Shown piece by piece: positions 58,486 to 64,000 of a DNA stretch of 64,000 nt. The translations under genes and the position numbers were made by a program. Where the stretch lies: assembly GCF_036346595.1 (NCBI RefSeq), contig NZ_CP107834.1, positions 4,340,001 through 4,404,000 on the forward strand. Reading direction: 5' to 3'. Source of the stretch: Streptomyces sp. NBC_00525. GTDB lineage: Bacteria; Actinomycetota; Actinomycetes; Streptomycetales; Streptomycetaceae. Every line of letters starts with the position of its first letter. The stretch's first letter is position 1. The notes under the pieces are model-generated. The model worked only from the letters and a program-made list of their open reading frames with translations, was not told the DNA's origin and made no database searches.

Positions 58486-60153
58486 TCAGCCCAGTCCGGG
58501 GCCGCGCACCGGAATGCTGGTGAACGTCGGCGCCGGAGCGGGCTCGGTGAAGAAGTCGTTGCCCTTGTCGTCCACGACGACGAACGCCGGGAAGTCCTCC
58601 ACCTCGATCCGCCAGACCGCCTCCATGCCGAGCTCTTCGTACTCGACGACCTCGACCTTCTTGATGCAGTCCTGCGCCAGCCGGGCCGCCGGGCCGCCGA
58701 TCGAGCCGAGGTAGAAGCCGCCGTGCGCCTCGCACGCGTCGGTGACCTGCTTGGAACGGTTGCCCTTGGCGAGCATGACCTTGGAGCCGCCCGCCGCCTG
58801 GAACTGGGCGACGTAGCTGTCCATGCGGCCGGCCGTCGTCGGGCCGAACGAGCCGGAGGCGTAGCCCTCGGGGGTCTTCGCGGGACCCGCGTAGTACACC
58901 GGGTGGTCCTTGAGGTACTGCGGCATCTCCTCGCCCGCGTCCAGACGCTCCTTGATCTTGGCGTGCGCGATGTCGCGTGCCACGACCAGCGGACCGGTCA
59001 GCGAGAGCCGGGTCTTGACCGGGTACTTCGTCAGCTCCGCGAGAATCTCGTCCATCGGCCGGTTCAGGTCGATCCGGACGACGTCGCCCTCGCTCGCCAG
59101 CTGCTCGTCCGTGGTGTCCGGCAGGAAGCGGGCCGGGTCCTTCTCCAGCTGCTCCAGGAAGACGCCCTCGGCGGTGATCTTCGCGGTGGCCTGGCGGTCC
59201 GCCGAACAGGACACGGCGATGGCGACGGGCAGCGAGGCGCCGTGCCGGGGCAGGCGCACCACGCGGACGTCGTGGCAGAAGTACTTGCCGCCGAACTGCG
59301 CGCCGATGCCGATCTTCTGCGTCAGCTCGAAGACCTTCTGCTCCAGCTCCTTGTCCCGGAAGCCGTGCCCGGTGGGGGAGCCCTCGGCGGGCAGCTCGTC
59401 CAGGTAGTGGGCGGAGGCGTACTTCGCGGTCTTGAGCGCGAACTCGGCGGACGTACCGCCGACGACGATCGCCAGGTGGTACGGCGGGCAGGCCGCGGTC
59501 CCCAGCGAACGGATCTTCTCCTCCAGGAACTTCATCATGGAGGCCTCGTTGAGAACCGCCTTCGTCTCCTGGAACAGGAACGACTTGTTGGCCGAGCCAC
59601 CGCCCTTGGCCATGAACAGGAACTTGTACGCGCCGCCGTCGGTGGCGTACAGCTCGATCTGCGCGGGGAGGTTGGAGCCGGTGTTCTTCTCCTCCCACAT
59701 GGTCAGCGGGGCCATCTGCGAGTAGCGCAGGTTGAGCTTGGTGTACGCGTCGAAGATGCCGTGCGACAGGGCCTCCTCGTCACCGCCCGCGGTCAGCACG
59801 TTCTGCCCGCGCTTGCCCATCACGATCGCCGTGCCGGTGTCCTGGCACATGGGCAGCACGCCCGCGGCGGCGATGTTCGCGTTCTTCAGCAGGTCGAGCG
59901 CGACGAACTTGTCGTTGGACGACGCCTCGGGGTCGTCCACGATCCGCCGCAGCTGCGCCAGGTGCGCGGGCCGCAGGTAGTGCGAGATGTCGTGCATGGC
60001 CTCGGCGGCCAGGGTGCGCAGCGCCTCCGGCTCGACCTTGAGGAACGTACGCCCGTCGGCCTCGAAGGTGGACACGCCCTTCGCGGTGACCAGACGATAC
60101 GGCGTGGTGTCCTCTCCCAGCGGGAGCAGATCGGAGTACGCAAACTCTGGCAT
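58486..60153 (-). CDS. Class I fumarate hydratase (Fe-S)
   Basis: 555-residue iron-sulfur fumarase of the FumA/FumB type with N- and C-terminal domains in one chain. Cluster cysteines can be read in [11 protein letters not shown] and the SCSADRQA and [11 protein letters not shown] segments; [12 protein letters not shown] and [12 protein letters not shown] are also family marks. ATG at 60153 lies 9 bases after GAGGA; an ATG at 60162 is too close to it. Together with fumC this gives an oxygen-sensitive and an oxygen-stable fumarase in the same region. Confidence 0.93.
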   Translation of the reverse strand: MPEFAYSDLLPLGEDTTPYRLVTAKGVSTFEADGRTFLKVEPEALRTLAAEAMHDISHYLRPAHLAQLRRIVDDPEASSNDKFVALDLLKNANIAAAGVLPMCQDTGTAIVMGKRGQNVLTAGGDEEALSHGIFDAYTKLNLRYSQMAPLTMWEEKNTGSNLPAQIELYATDGGAYKFLFMAKGGGSANKSFLFQETKAVLNEASMMKFLEEKIRSLGTAACPPYHLAIVVGGTSAEFALKTAKYASAHYLDELPAEGSPTGHGFRDKELEQKVFELTQKIGIGAQFGGKYFCHDVRVVRLPRHGASLPVAIAVSCSADRQATAKITAEGVFLEQLEKDPARFLPDTTDEQLASEGDVVRIDLNRPMDEILAELTKYPVKTRLSLTGPLVVARDIAHAKIKERLDAGEEMPQYLKDHPVYYAGPAKTPEGYASGSFGPTTAGRMDSYVAQFQAAGGSKVMLAKGNRSKQVTDACEAHGGFYLGSIGGPAARLAQDCIKKVEVVEYEELGMEAVWRIEVEDFPAFVVVDDKGNDFFTEPAPAPTFTSIPVRGPGLG

Positions 60154-60315
60154 TACGGCCATTCCTCACTCGGCAGACAGTGGCTGACCACCCTTGGGCA
60201 GCGCACCCACCAGGGTAGGACGCGCCGGGAGCGCCGGGCTTGTGAGGTAGGGCTCACCGTGCGGCACGCCGTACGGCCCCTGTCGCGATCTATCGCGTTT
60301 CGGTACGCTGGGGCG

Positions 60316-60996
60316 GTGGACCTCGAGAAGCAGCCCCAGCAGCCCACCGTACCGGCGGACGGCGACGCCATCCGCGCCTCCGACGCGGACCGCGACCGGA
60401 TCGCGGACATCCTGCGGGAAGCGCTGGCCGAGGGCCGGCTGACCGCCGACGAACACGCGGAGCGGATCGACTCCGTCTACCGCGCCAAGACCGTCGGCGA
60501 GCTGGAACCGCTCGTACGGGACCTGCCGGCGCCGGCCCCGGCGCCCGGTGGCGCGACCGCCTCCCCGTACGCCTACGGCCCCGAGCCGGCGTCCGGCCCC
60601 GCCGAGAACCTGGTGGCGATCTTCAGCAGCTCGACGCGCAAGGGCCGTTGGCGGGTGGGCGCCCGTACCAACGCCTTCTCGCTTTTCGGCAGTGTGGAAA
60701 TCGACCTGACGGAGGCTCTTTTCGGCCAGCGTCTGACGGTGATCAACGCGACCTCCGTCTTCGGCAGCGTCGACATCCGGGTGCCCGAGAACATCTCCAT
60801 GCGCGGCAGCGGAACGGGCATTTTCGGCAGTTTCGAAGTCCGCACCCTGGAATCCGCCGACCCCGAGGCGCCGGTGGTCGTCGTCAATGGATACGCGGTG
60901 TTCGGCAGCGTCGAGGCGAAGCCGAAGCGCGGCAAGTTCATCGCCGACCTCCAGGACCGGGTGCGCAAGCACCTCGGTAAGCACCTCGACCACTGA
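60316..60996 (+). CDS. DUF1707 / LiaF-like C-terminal protein
   Basis: 226 residues. DUF1707 near the N-terminus (RASDADRDRIADILREALAEGRLTADEHAERIDSVYRAKTVGELEPLVRDLP), then a beta-helix-like C-terminal half with repeated FGSVEI/FGSVDI/FGSFEV/FGSVEA units, as in LiaF/DUF2154 proteins that watch the cell envelope. No membrane helix is evident. GTG at 60316. It lies just upstream of a WhiB-family gene on the same strand. Confidence 0.87.
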   Translation: MDLEKQPQQPTVPADGDAIRASDADRDRIADILREALAEGRLTADEHAERIDSVYRAKTVGELEPLVRDLPAPAPAPGGATASPYAYGPEPASGPAENLVAIFSSSTRKGRWRVGARTNAFSLFGSVEIDLTEALFGQRLTVINATSVFGSVDIRVPENISMRGSGTGIFGSFEVRTLESADPEAPVVVVNGYAVFGSVEAKPKRGKFIADLQDRVRKHLGKHLDH

Positions 60997-61162
60997 CGGC
61001 ATTCGGCCAGGCGTGTCGGCAGCGATTCTTTCCGGCCGAAAAGGGGCTCGACCGCAATTGCGCGGGGCGGACTTGAGTACCACTCAGTGCATAGGCGCAC
61101 GCACAGCGGGTAGGGACTGCTGCATCGCATCTCGCTCGCGAAGCCGTCGTCAGGAGTGGACC

Positions 61163-61534
61163 GTGCTGCAACTGCCGCCTCAGCCCCTGCAGGTCGCCGC
61201 CGTCCCACCGCAGCGGGTCCCCGCTCGGGAGGACCAGGCCGGCCCCTGGCACTCGGAGGCGGTGTGCCGCCGGGACGAGGCCGGGCTGTTCTTCGCCCCG
61301 TCGAAGGAGCCGACCGCCGCCCGCCTCTCGCGCGAGGAGTCCGCCAAGCGGGTCTGCGCGCGCTGCCCCGTGATGGTGGAGTGCCGCGAGCACGCCCTGA
61401 TGCAGCCCGAGCCGTACGGGGTGTGGGGCGGGCTCACGGCCGCCGAGCGCCGTGTGGCGCTGGCCCGGCGCAGGCGGCGCGATGTGGAACTGAAGGCGTC
61501 GGGCGCCACCGGCCGGATCGCGGCGGCCGGCTGA
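61163..61534 (+). CDS. WhiB-family iron-sulfur regulator
   Basis: 123 residues. WhiB-like [4Fe-4S] protein: cysteines Cys35, Cys65, Cys68 and Cys74 (AVCRRDE, RVCARCPVMVEC), GVWGG turn at 86-90, and a basic C-terminal tail (RRVALARRRRRDVEL) for DNA binding. These proteins bind sigma factor and control development. By position before glpX it corresponds, as I recall, to wblI of S. coelicolor. GTG at 61163 follows CAGGAG. Confidence 0.93.
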   Translation: MLQLPPQPLQVAAVPPQRVPAREDQAGPWHSEAVCRRDEAGLFFAPSKEPTAARLSREESAKRVCARCPVMVECREHALMQPEPYGVWGGLTAAERRVALARRRRRDVELKASGATGRIAAAG

Positions 61535-61568
61535 CCGCCTGCCCCGGCCCGCCCCCCCCCGCACATAC

Positions 61569-61606
61569 GAAGAGGCGCCCCCACCGCACATGGGGGGCGC
61601 CTCTTC
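61569..61606. terminator. Convergent terminator, WhiB / glpX
   Basis: GAAGAGGCGCCCCC (61569-61582) pairs perfectly with GGGGGCGCCTCTTC (61593-61606). Confidence 0.88.
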
Positions 61607-61648
61607 GGGCGGACGCGCGACCGCGTACCGGGGGACGGGCCCCGGCCG

Positions 61649-62680
61649 CTACTTCGCGCGGTCGAAGTCGATGGCGCTGTAGGCGCGCAGCTTCGACAGC
61701 CGGTGGGTGGAACTGATGGTCCGGATGGTGCCGGACTTGGATCGCATCACGATGGACTCGGTGGTCGCCGTCTCCGAGCGGTAGCGCACGCCGCGCATCA
61801 GCTCGCCGTCCGTGATCCCGGTCGCCACGAAGAACACGTTGTCCCCGCCGACCAGGTCGTCCGTGGACAGCACCCGGTCCAGGTCGTGCCCGGCGTCCAG
61901 GGCGCGCCGGCGCTCCGCCTCGTCCTTCGGCCACAGCTTGCCCTGGATCACACCGCCGAGGCACTTTATGGCGCAGGCCGAGATGATGCCCTCCGGCGTG
62001 CCGCCGATGCCCATCAGCAGGTCCACGCCGGTGCCCTCGCGGGCGGCCATGATCGACCCGGCCACGTCACCGTCGGAGATGAACTTGATCCGGGCGCCGG
62101 TCTCCCGGATCTCCTTGACGATGCCCTCGTGGCGGGGACGGTCCAGGACGACGACCGTGACGTCCTCGGGCGTGGAGTTCTTCGCCCTGGCGACCCGGCG
62201 GATGTTCGCCGACACGGGGGCGTTGATGTCCACGAAGTCGGCCGCCTCGGGGCCGGTGACCAGCTTGTCCATGTAGAAGACGGCGGACGGGTCGAACATC
62301 GCGCCCCGGTCGGCGGCGGCCAGGACGGCGATCGCGTTCGGCATGCCCTTGGCGTTCAGCGTCGTGCCGTCGATCGGGTCCACGGCGATGTCCACCTCGG
62401 CCCCGGTGCCGTCGCCCACGTGCTCGCCGTTGAACAGCATGGGCGCCTCGTCCTTCTCGCCCTCACCGATGACGACGACGCCGTTCATGGAGACGGTGGA
62501 GACGAGGGTCCGCATGGCGTTCACCGCGGCGCCGTCGGCCCCGATCTTGTCCCCGCGGCCGACCCAGCGCCCGGCGGCCATGGCGGCGGCCTCGGTGACC
62601 CGGACCAGCTCCAGCGCGAGGTTGCGGTCGGGGGCCTCCGGGGAGACCTCCAGTTGGGACGGCAGATGATGCTCGGACAT
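61649..62680 (-). CDS. glpX: Class II fructose-1,6-bisphosphatase GlpX
   Basis: 343 residues. Converts fructose-1,6-bisphosphate to fructose-6-phosphate, the other committed step of gluconeogenesis beside PEPCK. Metal and substrate motifs: [52 protein letters not shown] at 62680 with AAAGGTG upstream. This is the only FBPase type normally found in actinobacteria. Confidence 0.96.
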   Translation of the reverse strand: MSEHHLPSQLEVSPEAPDRNLALELVRVTEAAAMAAGRWVGRGDKIGADGAAVNAMRTLVSTVSMNGVVVIGEGEKDEAPMLFNGEHVGDGTGAEVDIAVDPIDGTTLNAKGMPNAIAVLAAADRGAMFDPSAVFYMDKLVTGPEAADFVDINAPVSANIRRVARAKNSTPEDVTVVVLDRPRHEGIVKEIRETGARIKFISDGDVAGSIMAAREGTGVDLLMGIGGTPEGIISACAIKCLGGVIQGKLWPKDEAERRRALDAGHDLDRVLSTDDLVGGDNVFFVATGITDGELMRGVRYRSETATTESIVMRSKSGTIRTISSTHRLSKLRAYSAIDFDRAK

Positions 62681-62823
62681 CGGAGCGCACCTTTCTGTAC
62701 GGCGACGACCGGATGAGGGTGATCTGACTCTATCGCCAGGCCGATAAAATGAGCAGACCGGGTCACGTTTGAGCGGGGTGGCCCCCGATTCGGTCGCGCG
62801 GGGGCTGATGCGACGATGGACCC

Positions 62824-63342
62824 GTGGCAAGCAAGCGAGGCAAGCAGACCGTCCGGGACATGATCCTGTCGTTGTTGGCGATCGCCGCCGTGTCGGGTGT
62901 CGTCTACATCTTCATTCCGCACGACGACTCCGGCGACCCGGTCAAGGCGGTCGACTACCGCGTCGAACTCGCGACGGCGCGGCGCGCCGCGCCGTACCCG
63001 GTGGCGGCCCCCAGCGGCCTGCCCGAGGGCTGGAAGCCCACGTCGGTGACGTACGACGGGCCCGGGGGCAACAGCTGGCACCTGGGCTTCCTCGACCCGG
63101 ACGGCCGGTACGTCGCGGTCGAGCAGTCCACCTCCCCGGCCAGGACCTATGTCAGCCGGGTGAGCCAGAAGGCCGAGGACACCGGGCGCACGCAGGAGGT
63201 CGCGGGGAAGACCTGGCGGCGCTGGGAGGGCCCGAAGTACGACGCGCTGGTGCGCGAGGAGGACGGCGCCACGACCGTGGTGACCGGCTCGGCGCCGCCG
63301 GAGCGGCTGGCGGAGATGGCCGCGGCGCTCAGGACCTCCTGA
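62824..63342 (+). CDS. DUF4245 family membrane-anchored protein
   Basis: 172 residues. One N-terminal helix ([19 protein letters not shown]) after a basic start, and an outside DUF4245 domain ([48 protein letters not shown]). Function unknown; the gene is conserved beside glpX in actinobacteria. GTG at 62824. The upstream gap to glpX (143 bases) holds both promoters. Confidence 0.9.
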   Translation: MASKRGKQTVRDMILSLLAIAAVSGVVYIFIPHDDSGDPVKAVDYRVELATARRAAPYPVAAPSGLPEGWKPTSVTYDGPGGNSWHLGFLDPDGRYVAVEQSTSPARTYVSRVSQKAEDTGRTQEVAGKTWRRWEGPKYDALVREEDGATTVVTGSAPPERLAEMAAALRTS

Positions 63343-63361
63343 CGCCCGCGCCCACGAACAA

Positions 63362-63402
63362 CGGGGAGGGCCCCGGAGCGGTTCGCTCCGGGGCCCTCCC
63401 CG
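63362..63402. terminator. Perfect 19-bp terminator
   Basis: The arm 63362-63380 pairs perfectly with 63384-63402 around the 3-base loop GTT, between the convergent DUF4245 and nitroreductase genes. Confidence 0.92.
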
Positions 63403-63431
63403 CGTGGTGTCCGGTTCCGGGAAACGCCGGC

Positions 63432-64000
63432 TCAGACGGTCTTGATGACCTCGTCGTAGGCGAGGCGCGGCAGACGCGGGAACCAGGCGTCCTCGCCCGG
63501 CTTGCCGATGTTGACGACCATCAGCAGGCTGTGGTCGCCGTCGAGGAACTCCTTCTCGATGCCCGCGGCGTCGAAGCCGGTCATCGGGCCGGCGGCCAGA
63601 CCGGCGGCGCGGACGCCGATGATGAAGTACGCGGCCTGGAGGGCGGCGTTCAGCGAGGCGGCGGACTCGCGGACCGGGCGCTCCGAGAAGAACATGTCCT
63701 TGGCCTGCGGGAAGTGCGGCAGCAGGCCCGGAAGCTCCTCGTGGAACTCGTTGTCGGCGGCCAGGATCGCGACCAGCGGGGCGGTCGAGGTCTTCGCCTG
63801 GTTGCCCTCGGCCATGTGCTTGACGAGGCGCCCGCGAGCGTCCTCCGAACGCACCAGCACGACGCGCAGCGGCGACTGGTTGAAGGCGGTCGGGCCGTAC
63901 TTGACCAGGTCGTAGATGGCCTGGACCTGCTCGTCGCTCACCGGCTCGTCGGTGAACGTGTTGGCGGTGCGGGCCTCACGGAAGAGGAGGTCCTGGGCGG
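63432..64000 (-). CDS. Nitroreductase-family protein (RutE/HadB-like), 5' truncated
   Basis: The gene runs off the right edge: reading is open to base 64000 and homologues need further N-terminal residues (AQDLLFREARTANTFTDEP precedes a GTG at 63941 in frame). Nitroreductase-like FMN protein: YDLVKYGPTAFNQSPLRVVLV, IGVRAAGLAAGPMTGFDAAGIEKEFLDGDHSLLMVVNIGKPGEDAW. The group includes malonic semialdehyde reductases, which use NAD(P)H. 189 residues are visible of about 196. Confidence 0.88.
   Translation of the reverse strand, partial: AQDLLFREARTANTFTDEPVSDEQVQAIYDLVKYGPTAFNQSPLRVVLVRSEDARGRLVKHMAEGNQAKTSTAPLVAILAADNEFHEELPGLLPHFPQAKDMFFSERPVRESAASLNAALQAAYFIIGVRAAGLAAGPMTGFDAAGIEKEFLDGDHSLLMVVNIGKPGEDAWFPRLPRLAYDEVIKTV

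Overview
This is a contiguous chromosomal window from a Streptomyces or very close relative. The evidence is the very high G+C with extreme third-position GC, the GTG starts, three rare in-frame TTA codons, the mycothiol-era gene families (DinB/DUF664, WhiB, DUF1206, DUF1707, DUF4245, PadR, SpoIIE phosphatases) and a gene order that I recognise from memory as the pckA-to-glpX part of the S. coelicolor core chromosome. I see no tRNA, rRNA, CRISPR array, insertion sequence, integrase or phage gene. The left edge cuts phosphoenolpyruvate carboxykinase and the right edge cuts a nitroreductase.

Layout. 1-5.4 kb: PEP carboxykinase, a small unknown gene, an alanine-type aminotransferase, a secreted trypsin-like protease and a DUF1206 membrane protein. 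5.4-10.7 kb: a divergent catabolic locus (D-aminoacylase-type deacylase and fold-III PLP deaminase on the minus strand; KDG-kinase-like PfkB kinase, IclR regulator and RidA on the plus strand). 10.7-15 kb: a membrane Ser/Thr kinase with an extracytoplasmic domain, then a GH18 chitinase with a DasR-type operator in its promoter. 15.2-24.7 kb: a complete Tad/Flp (type IVc) pilus locus made of a zinc-ribbon protein, CpaB, CpaE-like ATPase, two TadE-like minor pilins, TadA/CpaF, TadB, TadC, Flp pilin, a TadG-like protein, a lipoprotein and an OmpA-domain protein. 24.7-35 kb: an FG-GAP repeat secreted protein, an ABC-F ATPase, several small unknown genes, DUF192, the A24 prepilin peptidase that probably serves the Tad pilus, a methyltransferase, an aldo/keto reductase and a Z-isoprenyl diphosphate synthase. 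35-41.7 kb: PIN-PhoH, a secreted transglycosylase behind a long structured leader, an AI-2E family transporter, and the oxidative-stress set ahpC-ahpD with divergent oxyR. 41.7-52.3 kb: a PadR-ABC exporter operon with a clear operator, an SPFH protein with a ribbon-helix-helix partner, a class A penicillin-binding protein, a SpoIIE phosphatase/ATPase fusion and a DUF402 protein. 52.3-64 kb: class II fumarase, secreted SGNH hydrolase with a lectin tail, M18 aminopeptidase, MFS exporter, class I fumarase, DUF1707 protein, WhiB-like protein, GlpX fructose-bisphosphatase, DUF4245 protein and the truncated nitroreductase.

Two themes stand out. First, the 5.4-10.7 kb locus has exactly the enzyme set (deacetylase, PLP deaminase, RidA, KDG kinase) expected for catabolism of 2-acetamido-2-deoxy-gluconate, the C1-oxidised chitin end unit released after LPMO attack. 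It sits a few kilobases from a DasR-type chitinase, so it is a candidate oxidative-chitin pathway, although plain D-amino-acid catabolism remains the alternative. Second, the Tad pilus locus carries two in-frame TTA codons and the neighbouring kinase a third, which points to bldA-dependent, developmentally timed expression of a surface appendage. Many gene ends are marked by long perfect hairpins, and three genes have short tandem duplications lying across or against their stop codons.
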